Of a stretch of 64,000 nt of DNA, positions 23,290 through 33,454 are shown in pieces. The DNA lies in assembly GCF_037126465.1 (NCBI RefSeq), contig NC_088203.1, positions 93,124,668-93,188,667 of the forward strand. The letters run 5' to 3'. Below the pieces are notes generated by a model. The model worked only from the letters and a program-made list of their open reading frames with translations, searched no databases and was not told the origin of the DNA. How positions within the stretch are numbered: position 1 is the stretch's first letter; every line of letters begins with the position of its first letter. Made by a program: the position numbers and the translations under genes. This stretch comes from Ornithodoros turicata (Eukaryota > Arthropoda > Arachnida > Ixodida > Argasidae).

Positions 23290-23930
23290 TAAGAAGCGTG
23301 TTACCTAAAGCGGTCCTAAGCGCTCGTGTTACCTAACCCATGGCATGTTACCTAAAGCACTCCAACAATAGCTAGTACGAATTCTAACCATGACGTGGCT
23401 CTTAGAGGAACAGTCTTGAGCTGTCGACTGATTTTGAGATTACAGTTGTATTGCGCTGTAACTGACGTATAAATACCATATGCAAAATTGCATCCAGCAG
23501 AGCCAAAAGAAGAAAAACGAAACGTATTTTATTCACGTCTGGTTTCAGTTTCACAATGACGTATGCAAGGGTCTGTGACCGAGATACAGGTGATTAACGA
23601 CTGATATGAGATAAAGCGTAATCAGCAAGATTTAGATAGAATCGGTGGCTCGATTGCTTGGTACAACATAGACTGGAAGCGATTAATACGGCTGTCACAG
23701 CAGCCAAAATCTTGGTTATTAAATTAAATTATAAATAATTGGATGCATCATAAGAAAGCATGTGGGAGCGTTTTTTTTTAGGGAGGGGGGCTTCGACCTT
23801 AGCTTTAAGTGATACGCGCCCAGTTCATGCCCGCACCGATGCTCGATAGTGCACCCTTGAAGATTGCGCGTTTTGTCGCACATCATCATCGAGTTGCTGT
23901 GCATGCTTCGATCCTGATTGTGAAGGGGCT
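23290..23930. other. no gene recognised
   Basis: No frame, motif or repeat boundary that I can support. Confidence 0.3.
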
Positions 23931-23934
23931 CATT

Positions 23935-24032
23935 ATTTCATTCCCCGCATTATCATCTTTAATGGGGTAGAGTATCGCCCCTGGCGATGAAACTCCCCAT
24001 TCACCATCTCACAATAAAGTTGTTGTTGCTGC
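23935..24032 (+). mobile_element. LINE/SINE 3' tail fragment
   Basis: TATCGCCCCTGGCGATGAAA, CTCCCCATTCACCATCTCAC and AATAAAGTTGTTGTTG match the 3' end at 18.78-18.84 kb and the minus-strand fragment at 5351. Confidence 0.75.
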
Positions 24033-24270
24033 ACATTCAGTTTTAATGATGTGCGCCAGTGTATTCCATTCGAGTTTCGAATATATCTATGCTCTTTTCC
24101 GGACTTTTATCATATATTTACCTTCTCTATTCAGTGCGCATTTCTTTTTTTTTTCTCTCTCTCTCTTTTTTTTGCGATTAGAATATTTCTCTGTACTCTT
24201 CCACTTTTCACAAGCCTTTCCCAAATCAGTCGTTTTCGGAAATAGCACTATTCACGCAGCGCTATCTTAA

Positions 24271-24659
24271 AGGGGCACTAAAGTGCAAATATTTATCCTC
24301 GTGGAATGAAATATGGCGTTACCTTGACACTAACACAAAAGCAACGGGAGTCATCCGCTGCATCCTTCGGGATTTATGATCGATAGGAAAAAAAAACTTA
24401 CGTCTTTTACTCTCTCTCTCTCATTCTCAAGAATGTCTGCAATACGGAGGGGGCCCCCCATTCGTCTCCTCAAACGATTTGTCCAATCATCGCGGGAGAT
24501 CGTTTCAGGAGACCACTCCGGGGACCTCTCCGCATTGTCGGGTATCTTGAGAAGGAGACGGAAAGGGAAAGCGTAAATTGCGGTTTCCTTCGCTCATAAA
24601 TCACGAACCACGCAACGGCTGAATTTCCATTCCTTTTGTGTTGGGGTAAAGGTAACGCC
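24271..24659. mobile_element. TTAA-targeted MITE, left part (interrupted)
   Basis: Starts AGGGGCACTAAAGTGCAA directly after TTAA (24267-24270). The other end is at 39870-39913, also against TTAA (39914-39917). With the 15.2-kb insertion and one AACGCC copy removed, the MITE is about 430 bp with imperfect 50-bp inverted ends. TTAA duplication is characteristic of piggyBac-type transposition. A related copy begins at 62223. Confidence 0.85.
24654..24659. repeat. 6-bp target duplication AACGCC (left)
   Basis: AACGCC directly precedes the A of the element's AG terminus and is repeated at 39864-39869. Six-base duplications are made by Polinton integrases. Confidence 0.9.
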
Positions 24660-24690
24660 AGTAGTATAGAGCCGTTACGCACAACGACAT

Positions 24691-25140
24691 CCTTTTTCTA
24701 ATCCAGTTCTAGGAATTTCTAATCCACCACCCATTTCTAATCCAGGTCAAGCCAGGTCTAATCCAGGCTCCACCACTTCATGGTGATCCATCCAATTTCT
24801 ATGTGATTGGCTACCCTTCATTGCCACATTTGCTCACTCGCTCATAGACACCAAAATTATCTATTCTATTCAATTCTAAGTTGGTTCATAGGCTTTCAAA
24901 TCGCTCTTTTTTCTAATCCATTTCAAGGAATTTCTAATCCACCAGCCAATTCTAATCCAGGTCAAGCCACTTCTAAGTCCTCTGGTTGGTTGGTCACAGC
25001 TCCACCCCTTCATCCATCTAATTTCTATGTGATTGGCTACCATTAATTGCCACAAGATCTGCTCACTCGCTCGTAGACACCAAAATGATCTATTCTATTC
25101 AATTCTAAGTCATAGGCTTCCAAATCGCTCACCTGTCTAT
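24691..25140. repeat. subterminal tandem repeat, left arm
   Basis: Two diverged units of about 225 bp. TTTCTAATCCA...AATCCAGGTCAAGCCA starts at about 24691 and 24909, CTATGTGATTGGCTACC at 24800 and 25026, CTATTCTATTCAATTCTAAG at 24858 and 25086. The short word TTTCTAATCCA is repeated within each unit. Such arrays may bind a terminal protein or integrase (inference). Confidence 0.85.
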
Positions 25141-25457
25141 TGGTCCGGGGGTGGTCACTTCCATTCATTTCTAAAGCCTAGTGATTGTCCTATTGGCTGC
25201 CTCTCATACATGCTCGATAGACTCATTTGTCATTTCCACTCTCTAGTTACTCGGCCACAGTCTTTCAACCGCATATTGCTTCATAATTTCAACCGCAGCA
25301 TAGACAACCACTCATTGATCAATTCCATTCATTTCTGGGCCAGCTCACAAGCCCCCCCCCCCAAATTGCATATTGGCTTGGGACGCTTTCTAGTTAATCC
25401 AGGACAACACTTCGGAACAGTAAGGACATAGAAAAACACGGGAAATAGTTTTCAACA

Positions 25458-25463
25458 TTTATT
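25458..25463 (-). promoter_or_regulatory. AATAAA polyadenylation signal, left polymerase gene
   Basis: AATAAA on the minus strand, about 190 bases after the predicted spliced stop codon. Confidence 0.7.
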
Positions 25464-25648
25464 AGACACATCATGGCATTCTCAGAGAGATTGTAGTTCT
25501 CTCTGGGGCACTTCCAGCACACTGGACATTTCCATTAACATCCATGGCGTTTTTCGCATAAGTACCATGTGGATCACCCAGGCGTTCGTCCTTCTCCATC
25601 CACGGCTCAGTCCCAGACCACACGCGAGAACAGCATGTCACAGAAGTA

Positions 25649-28160
25649 TCAGTTCTCTTCCCGCACATCTTCTGGAGCGAAAAAAGAATGTTATGAGCTT
25701 CACTATTTGCATCATCCATTTAAACTTACCATATTCACAGCTTCCGTAAGGGTAGGATTCGATGTCATTGCAGAGGTATCGCTTGTCGTCATATGCCATC
25801 AGACTTCTTTTGACATTTCTGATGGTGTACATGCACTGTTTCTTTCCAACTATTGACACTTGCTCATTCGATACGCTCGTGTGATTGAACAAGGTATCGT
25901 GGTATGTCTCATGGAGGAGGTGCTTGCGTACAATATTTGTCTTTACCCCTTTAGCTCTTGCAATTTGCTTTTCTCCAGCTAGTTTGATAGAGTACATTTT
26001 AGCTTTCAAGCATATTACTTCTTCGATAGGTACACTACCAGTTTCGCTTTTGAATGCCCCAAGTCTTCCACGATTCTTTTCACTGTACAGTGGATGATCC
26101 CGATCAAAGGAAGACAAATCTAAGTGGTCGTCGGCGATCGCTCGTAACTGATCTTCGTAGTCCTTGCAGAATAGGCCGAGGATCAAAGAATCCGTGTCAA
26201 AGTAGCAGGTAATCACCGGACAAGTGAGCTTGCTCAGCAGAGTTTCGTAGTAGAATGAGTACATGGTTAATTTACTGAGTTCTAAAATCGTAAACCCAAT
26301 CTGGAGCGGGAAATCGCATCGCACTTGTCTTTTGCGCATTTCGTACATGACACAATCTGGGGACAAAATTTCCATCCGCACGCATTCTGCCCGACTCCCG
26401 AGGCGACTCGCCGTCTCCTCATCGAAGGCTACTCGAATATCACGCATGTTAAATTTATTTAAAAGCGTTCTCCCGAATACCGCATTATTTGAGAGTTTAT
26501 AGAAATTTTTTTCGAACGTTGTGCTCGAGGCAACGCGCCTGGCAACATTGTCCTCGATGTAGGGACGCAGGAATGGTGCCTGGCGAAATTTTAGGATTCG
26601 GTGAATTTTTGTCACCCTCATGCCCAATCTACAATAGAGTGCGAGCAACGCGTAATGAACGACGTACTCGACCTTGTCGTTGCACGTGAGCAACAGCTTT
26701 TTGCTGTTAGCAGGCTGATACATTAATTCTTCGAGAAGCCCTCGCTGGAATGGCGAGAGCCATTCCTTCGAGACGACTGCCTTCTCGGGAGCCAGTGGGA
26801 AGTATCGCGTTAGAGCGTGGATAGATTTTGGATACTCCAAGTCACATACGTACACATACCCCACCTCCGAATCCGTGGGGTGATGCATAAAATCCACGGA
26901 GCTAAAATCCTCGACCCATTCGAAATCACCGGCAGGGAGGTGCTTTATCATACTAAATCCGTAAAGATTGTTGCAATCTATGTATGATATGTACACCTCC
27001 TCTTGATCAGGATCATAGCCGCTACACAGAGGGTTATTGGCACGCAAATGACGCCTGCTCGCCTGACAGAGCCCGCCTCTAACGCCCGATTCGATGGTTC
27101 TGTACATTTCCTCATCGGTAATCAATTCCAATTTTGCATTTGTATAATTTAACGCGCATTGCCACGAATAGGATGCCAGAGAAACGCAATGAAGCAATTC
27201 CAATCCGCGTGCGCTGTAGCACAGGCGTCGGAAGTGCTGCATTATGTCTGCATGTAAGAGGGCATCCGTTTTCAGGTACAATGTGTTATAATCCCGTAAA
27301 CTCGAGCACCCAAAATGTTCAAATACATGCACAGCGTACTGGTAGTCCTCATCGCTTACATCTTCCCCAGTTAGATCATTTCGAAAAGCGGATTTTTCTG
27401 GGAGACTCAACTCGTCGTACACTGCAAAAGAACTAAGGTAACTGTAAGGGAACACACCTTTACGAAGCAAAATTTTGTAGTCGTCTCCAAATACCTGCTT
27501 CAAGCATTGGAACGACTCGGCTCCCCCCATGGATTTGACGGTTTCCACGAGGTCCCCCAACGACGAATTTAGGTACTGCATGGTATCTCTGAAGAGGAAG
27601 GTACCAATTTCGAACGAACGAATTTTTTCCATGGAGCTGGCCACAATGAAGGGAGGTCGCTTCCACCCGAGAACGTGAAATTCCCGTAACAGTCCAGCCA
27701 GATCATAAGACAAATTGTGGACCATGATCGGCAATTTTTCTCTGGTAGTGCACGCGACGTTACAGGGGTTGCACAGTGTCGCGATATAATTTGTCTCACC
27801 CGCAGTACAATGCTTCGAATGATCATGATGCCGGACACGAGGTAGGTCTTCCGCGAATTCCCGTTTACAATATGCACAGTGGGTAGCAGCTCTGTGCTTG
27901 GCCTGTTGTTCATCGCTCAACACCATTGCAGCGGGGCAGGCGTTCAAGGCAATCATTTCATCACGCATTTCCATGAGTGCCTTCACACACTGCTTTGCCG
28001 CATCTTCCCCATGGTGGGTTCTAATGCGCATCACCTTTGAGTCATGGGTATGCACGAGCACAGCACAGAAGCTAGAGGTAATGTGACGTTGCATGCCAAC
28101 ACCACTGGGTGCGAGTACGCTCTCAGTGTCCAACGCAACGACATAGTTGTACTGTTGCAT
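25649..28160 (-). CDS. family B DNA polymerase, exonuclease and catalytic part (left copy)
   Basis: Copies DNA from a protein or 3'-OH primer; family DNA_pol_B_2 (organellar/viral/Polinton type). Residues from ATG 28160: Exo I D11-E13 (ALDTES); a Cys/His insertion C95-C133 (CAYC, HHDH, CNPC) like endonuclease VII zinc regions; Exo II HNLSYD 148-153; Exo III Y295-D304; motif A DCNNLYG 395-401; motif B KLSNNAVFG 555-563; motif C YFDTDSL 653-659; KAKMYS 719-724; KAKGVK. GTAAGT and a pyrimidine-CAG acceptor near the end remove 58 bases (25672-25729), giving about 817 residues rather than 840. It lies in the same frame as the N-terminal part upstream, divided from it by one UGA. Confidence 0.9.
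25672..25729 (-). other. intron 2 of the left polymerase gene (58 bp)
   Basis: On the minus strand: exon ...TATG, donor GTAAGT, acceptor TTTTTTCGCTCCAG. Splicing changes the last residues to ...CEYEDVREEN and stops at 25651-25649. Identical in the right arm. Confidence 0.75.
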
Positions 28161-28183
28161 GTACTGTATTTTAGTAAACTCTA

Positions 28184-28203
28184 CAAAATTTTTTCACTGC
28201 TCG
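28184..28203 (-). other. 20-bp segment holding an in-frame UGA, absent from the right arm
   Basis: On the minus strand this is CGAGCAGTGAAAAAATTTTG, preceded and ended by AATTTTG. The TGA at 28196-28194 is the only stop between the N-terminal and catalytic parts. The distance between the two open frames is a multiple of three (1176 bases from 29336 to 28160). It is either a nonsense mutation or a recoded stop. Confidence 0.9.
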
Positions 28204-29251
28204 CAAAATTCCAACAGGATTTCGTTTATGTCCGTGCAAAGGCGTCGATGTTTCGCCATGCTCTCTTCCTTCACGAAAGAGCGTGTGCAGCGTTCGCATA
28301 CAAAATGGTTACTTCTTGTTGTCAACAAGCGTTCGAGGGACTTTATTCCAAAAAAATGCTCATCAACCTCCAAGAGATGAATTTTCTTTTCGAATTCCAG
28401 TTTTGCGGGTCGCGACACGTGCACTCCCTGATCGACATAGGCGTAAACATACACGGATATCTCGTTTTGGACTTCAAATTCATCCAGATCAGAGAATAAA
28501 ACAGGGAAGCGGCTTGGCCACCAGTAATCTGCTGCATAATTTTCACATTTTTTCCACGAATTCCTTTCCTGTGGATGCAGGAGAGCGAGTGTATTGTATT
28601 TAAAACATTCACCCTCCTTGCGTGCTGGTAATTGGATATTCGTTAACACATTCCTGCGTTTAGCCAAATTTGTGGGAAGTACCCCATCGCATCCAAACTT
28701 TTTAGTTTTCACAGTGGAAATACACATTTGAACTTTTTGGACATCGGTGGATACAAACCCACTACCCTCACGCTGGTAATTTTCAATGCGCCCGGTGGAC
28801 TCCTGAATCACGTCCATCAAAGTATTTGCAATAGCTCCGTCGCTGTAGACTTCGCGAGCAAGCGCCATAAAATGAGCTATGTGTGCAGTTATATCCCCTC
28901 GATTTTCTTTCATCATTAGAACGTCAGAACAAATGCAAAATCTAAAGGGTATTCTTTGCGCTCGCAAAATAGCAATTATATTGTGGAGGTGGTTCATTAA
29001 ATATTGTCGCAAGTCCTCTACTCCCTGATCGTGAACAGATGCCAATAGCACAAACGCTTTGACGGTACCTCGAAATGCACTATCAGTTTGAAAGAAAGGC
29101 AGGAAGGAAATGTCCACATAGGGATGTGATCGCTCGACGTGAGCATGCAATGTGCCAGGTGAAATGTCTGGAGAAGATGGTGAATTCTCTTCCAATGGCT
29201 CATCATCACCGATATCATGAGGATCAAAAAAGCAGAACACGCATCTAGGCA
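28194..29251 (-). CDS. N-terminal part of the polymerase polypeptide (left copy)
   Basis: Exon 2 of the polymerase gene. Reading starts with PRCVFCFFDPHDIGDDE after a start codon made by splicing. No ATG begins the genomic frame; the first genomic Met is far inside. The region GSGFVSTDVQKV...CFKYNTLALLHP...FSDLDEFEVQN is the segment found before the exonuclease in large metazoan DNA_pol_B_2 proteins. It ends with a C2H2-like finger, CERC...AKHRRLC. The frame closes at TGA 28196-28194, then continues open in the same frame into the catalytic part. Confidence 0.82.
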
Positions 29252-29314
29252 CTGAAAAAAAAGAAGCAACACTAAGAAAACGTGCGCCACAGAGCGTGGA
29301 TGAAAAATACTTCC
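29252..29314 (-). other. intron 1 of the left polymerase gene, altered donor
   Basis: Counterpart of the right-arm intron at 35231-35293. The donor reads GGAAGT instead of GTAAGT. The acceptor CTTCTTTTTTTTCAG is intact. A GT four bases further in (29310-29309, GTATTT) remains and would also join an A to TG, so the start codon could survive through a weaker donor. Confidence 0.75.
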
Positions 29315-29392
29315 TTTTGAAGCGAGCTCCGCACACTCCCGAAGCGATGCGAAGACTGCTGCCTCTTTACACATCCTCCCCACTTATATAGC

Positions 29393-29401
29393 GGCGACCT
29401 C
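29393..29401 (-). promoter_or_regulatory. TATA box, left polymerase gene
   Basis: CTATATAAG on the minus strand, about 85 bases before the intron 1 donor. It mirrors 35154-35162. Confidence 0.75.
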
Positions 29402-29817
29402 GCTGCATGCCCCAACATGCACGGGTGCGAGGAGTCATCATAGCCTAAAAATAACTTGCTCTGCATGTTCAAGGTCGCAGCTTGCCCTTGGCTTCACGTA
29501 ATGCTCCATCCGCCTACACCATTGCCGCACCTGAGCGCAAAGTTCGCTATCATCACGTGTCATTCCGATATGCAAGTTGCTTCCATGAGCAGGCGCACAA
29601 CCATCCCTTTTTGTTCACAGTGGCTGTGGAATTTCAATAATATTACTTAAATGAAACAAGTTGCAGTGAAATGCAGATTCATCTCAGACAGGAATTTCTA
29701 CCCTCAGCGTTAAACCCTCAGATACCATCATTTCTGCTCAAATAGCAAAATAGCTATGACTACAAAAATTAAACACATGCTAAGAAACTACCATCAACTG
29801 CTATCAGATAATTATTG

Positions 29818-31105
29818 CATAATGCTACATGCACAGCCGCATCGTCGTAAAGAAACCACAGGACAAGGGTACACAAATTCACTTAAGCGGTGAGGGAAAA
29901 GGCTTAAGACCTCAGGAATAATCGCAGAGTCACCACACATCGCTACGCGGCCAGCACAAGATAACAACAAGATACTAATGGCGGGTAAAATCGTAACACT
30001 GCTAAACAAGCCCCAACATGCCATGATGACGTCACAAACCGGGAAAAAAGCACACACGCGCGCGCACACAGCAGCTCAGGAATGCACAAGGAGAGGTGCT
30101 TTATTGGAATTTCTACTCCTGGCTCAGACTGCTCCAATACCTATAACTGCCCGATTAAGCACTGCTTACGTCATCGAGCACCCAACAAAATCTAACAAAC
30201 AAACAAACAAAAACAAACAAACCCACTTTCCATGATAGAACACTATTCAGCTTTACCAAGTGATTTTCTTCTGCTTTAGCAGTGAAAGAAGAAAAGAGCC
30301 ATGAAAAATTACACGTACTTTTGCTTGAATAGCTATAACTGCAAAAAAAAAAAGAAAAGAAGAAAAAGCGAAGCACATGCTAATAAACCGGCAAAAAGGC
30401 ACTCATTTCTGCTATCAGATAATTATTGCATAATGCTACATACACAGTCGCGTTGTCCCTGTGTAAAGAAACCACTGGACAAGGGTACACAAATTCACTT
30501 AAAGGGAAAAGGCTTAAGACCTCAGGAATAATCGCAGAGTCACCACACATCGCTACGCGGCTAGCACAAGGTAACAACAAGATACTAGCGGCGGGTAAAA
30601 TCGTAACACTGCTAAACAAGTCCCAACATGCCATGATGACGTCACAAACCAAGAAAAAAGCACACACGCGCGCGCACACAGCAGCTCAGGAATGCACAAG
30701 GAGAGGTGTTTTATTGGAATTTCTACTCCTGGCTCAGACACCAACATTTCTGCTCAAATACCCATAACTGCAAGATTAAGTACTGCTTACTTCATCGTGC
30801 ACCCAACAAAATCAAACAAACAAACAAACAAACCCACTTTCCGTGATAGAACACTATTCAGCTTTACCAAGTGATTTTCTTCTGCTTTAGCAGTGAAAGA
30901 AAAAAAGAGCCATGAAAAATTACACGTACTTTTGCTTGAATAACTATAACTGCAAAAAAAAAAAAAAAAAAAACGAAGCACATGCTAATAAACGGAGAAA
31001 AAGGCATCCATTTCTCCTATCAGGTAATTATTGCATAATGCTACATACACAGTCGCGTTGTCCCTGTGTAAAGAAAGCACAGGACAAGGGTACACAAATC
31101 GAATT
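29818..31105. repeat. ~600-bp tandem repeats upstream of the polymerase gene, left arm
   Basis: Three starts of the same unit are marked by GGGTACACAAAT at about 29867, 30483 and 31088 (spacing ~616 and ~605). Each unit holds GATGACGTCA, an alternating GCGC tract, and A-rich runs. The frames of 60-113 codons over it recur in every unit and are not genes. Confidence 0.9.
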
Positions 31106-31318
31106 GGGAAAATCACTTCTACTCGCGCAGCATAATACGATATACGCTGATTTTTTTTTTTTTTTACGGGCGAAAATTGCAATAAGAAGCCACTGCTATA
31201 CAAGTGCAACAACCCTTATTTTTAAACCAACATTTCATGCAATACCACATAAATTTATCACTCGAGTCACACGAAAAGGCATAAACAATGTACTTACTGG
31301 TTAAGTGGGGTCACAGTT

Positions 31319-31347
31319 GCACACACACACACACACACACACACACA
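31319..31347. repeat. (CA)n microsatellite, left arm
   Basis: About 14 CA units. Mirrored by (TG)n at 33208-33233, slightly different in length. Confidence 0.95.
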
Positions 31348-31889
31348 ACACAGACACAACGAGCGACAGTGAAAAATAAGAAATTACACGCACTTCTGCT
31401 CGAATAGCAAAGTGTCAAGCATGACAAAACACATTTTCTACCACCAGAAAATTATTAAACAGAATAATACAATATTCGCAAAAATTAAGCTTGTGTGGCA
31501 AACACTATACCTGAGGAACACACCAATTCACATCTGCTTTCTGAATTTGTTATACAGACGTGAGCGATTCGATAAGAATATAAAGCACGCTGCTTGGAGA
31601 AAGCATATATCATGTGCAGCGCGGTCTACTCTATTGAAAATGCGATAAACCTTATTTTTCAAAAAAAAAAAAATCACAGTCGGCATAATATACGGTAATA
31701 TCGGCAATATCACTGAAGTCAAACACATTGAACTTACTTGTCAAGTGGGGTCCCAGCTGCACAAACGCGCACGCACACTCACACATTTTTAGCGCCTCAC
31801 AACGAGCAAAAACCCGAGGTCTATTCACAGCCACATAAATTCATATTATTCCTCACGTCAATAATTATCCAGCCATCGTCAAAACGGGG

Positions 31890-31927
31890 GGGGATATGTT
31901 TATTAAGAAAAAAAGAAAGGAAAAGTT
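31890..31927. repeat. 38-bp filler in the left arm
   Basis: Replaces the 495-bp block present at 32171-32665 of the right arm. Together with the preceding G run, 31886-31923 is identical to 19842-19879. It joins at GGGG, shared by both sides, so a deletion repaired with filler DNA or a tiny retroposon insertion is likely. Confidence 0.8.
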
Positions 31928-32001
31928 CAGCTCATTACTTTGTGGGAGTCATCAAAAATTAAAAATTTCTGATCCACTGCTGTTAAAGTGATAAAACAGT
32001 G

Positions 32002-32096
32002 CGCCCCCCACGTGAGCCGCATCCCGGCCCGTTCACGCAGTGAGGACACGCTTGACGCAATGACGCGCGCTCCGTTATCGTTTTGCCGTGCAGGCA
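32002..32096. other. central spacer of the giant palindrome
   Basis: 95 bp, GC-rich (CACGTGAGCCGCATCCCGGC ... TGACGCGCGCTCC), not inverted except for a few bases beside each arm. It is unlike the AG termini, so the centre is not a joined pair of native ends. Confidence 0.85.
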
Positions 32097-32170
32097 CACT
32101 GTTTTATCACTTTAACAGCAGTGGATCAGAAATTTTTAATTTTTGATGAGTCGCACAAAGTAATGAGCTG

Positions 32171-32665
32171 CTGGAAACGACAAAAATAAATACAAAATAC
32201 AAAAAAATCGTTGCTGTTGGTGTTTAACACTGCGAGATTTGATGTTTCTTATAAGAAAAATACGACGCGCAGCAGTTGCATATTCTTGCGTGAAGTTTGC
32301 AATCAATGATGATGGAATGATATTTTATCTTATTTGAATCATTAGTGACTCCCCTATTTAGTGAATGGTAGTGTGGTTATGAAAACTGGTTTGTTTAAAA
32401 ATGATAAGAGCTACAGGGTGTAGCGAATGCTGTTCTCCTTTTACACTCTGTAATATTTCTTGTGAAATATTTATATGCAAGCAAACAAAAGTACAAAGAA
32501 ATGAATCTCATTCTGTGTTATAATTGCTGCACGCTGTTCTTGGATGTATAGGCAACGTGCATTCCTGAGATGCAGTGTTTCTTTTTTGCTTTGGGACGGT
32601 CGACTGGCGATATCGTATTACATCCGGCGCGAAGGCCTATTGTTTCGCATTGGCATATGCGTGTT
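32171..32665. other. right-arm-specific block (495 bp)
   Basis: Lies between arm positions that are adjacent (apart from 38 bp) in the left arm. It has no long frame and no recognised gene. It is either ancestral sequence deleted from the left arm or an insertion here; the filler at the left junction favours a left deletion. Confidence 0.75.
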
Positions 32666-32789
32666 CCCCGTTTTGACGATGGCTGGATAATTATTGACGT
32701 GAGGAATAATATGAATTTATGTGGCTGTGAATAGACCTCGGGTTTTTGCTCGTTGTGAGGCGCTAAAAATGTGTGAGTGTGCGTGCGCG

Positions 32790-33265
32790 TTTGTGCAGCT
32801 GGGACCCCACTTGACAAGTAAGTTCAATGTGTTTGACTTCAGTGATATTGCCGATATTACCGTATATTATGCCGACTGTGATTTTTTTTTTTTTTTAAAT
32901 AAGGTTTATCGCATTTTCAATAGAGTAGACCGCGCTGCACATGATATATGCTTTCTCCAAGCAGCGTGCTTTATATTCTTATCGAATCGCTCACGTCTGT
33001 ATAACAAATTCAGAAAGCAGATGTGAATGGGTGTGTTCCTCAGGTATAGTGTTTGCCACACAAGCTTAATTTTTGCGAATATTGTATTATTCTGTTTAAT
33101 AATTTTCTGGTGGTAGAAAATGTGTTTTGTCATGCTTGACACTTTGCTATTCGAGCAGAAGTGCGTGTAATTTCTTATTTTTCACTGTCGCTCGTTGTGT
33201 CTGTGTTGTGTGTGTGTGTGTGTGTGTGTGTGTGCAACTGTGACCCCACTTAACCAGTAAGTACA
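32790..33265. repeat. diverged inner repeat pair
   Basis: GCAGCTGGGACCCCACTTGA with AAGTAAGTTC near 32796-32825 and GCAACTGTGACCCCACTTAA with CAGTAAGTAC near 33232-33262 are copies of one unit, about 436 bp apart. A (TG)n tract lies at 33208-33233. The 101-codon frame at 32721-33026 spans one unit and has no recognisable domain. Confidence 0.7.
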
Positions 33266-33454
33266 TTGTTTATGCCTTTTCGTGTGACTCGAGTGATAAA
33301 TTTATGTGGTATTGCATGAAATGTTGGTTTAAAAATAAGGGTTGTTGCACTTGTATAGCAGTGGCTTCTTATTGCAATTTTCGCCCGTAAAAAAAAAAAA
33401 AATCAGCGTATATCGTATTATGCTGCGCGAGTAGAAGTGATTTTCCCAATTCGA

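Larger units (their letters stand above)
24660..32001 (-). repeat. left arm of the giant palindrome
   Basis: Order from outside to centre: AG terminus, subterminal repeats, polyadenylation signal, polymerase gene on the minus strand, TATA box, ~600-bp tandem repeats, inner region. It is about 425 bp shorter than the right arm, mainly because a 495-bp inner block is replaced by 38 bp. Confidence 0.95.

Noticed and set aside
28184..28245. A third intron removing the UGA between the two polymerase parts
   Set aside because: The only nearby GT gives a poor donor (GTTGGA), and joining it to the ATACAG acceptor puts the downstream part in the wrong frame.
29978..31304. Small proteins of 60-130 codons in the inner arms
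   Set aside because: They recur in each ~600-bp tandem unit, consist of low-complexity runs and have no conserved domain.
32797..32830. A micro-exon between CAG and GTAAGT in the inner arms
   Set aside because: The same pattern is part of the repeat unit at 33232-33262, and no adjoining coding frame uses it.
31319..33265. CRISPR-like array from regular repeats
   Set aside because: Repeats are long, diverged and eukaryotic in setting, with no short unit and spacer pattern.
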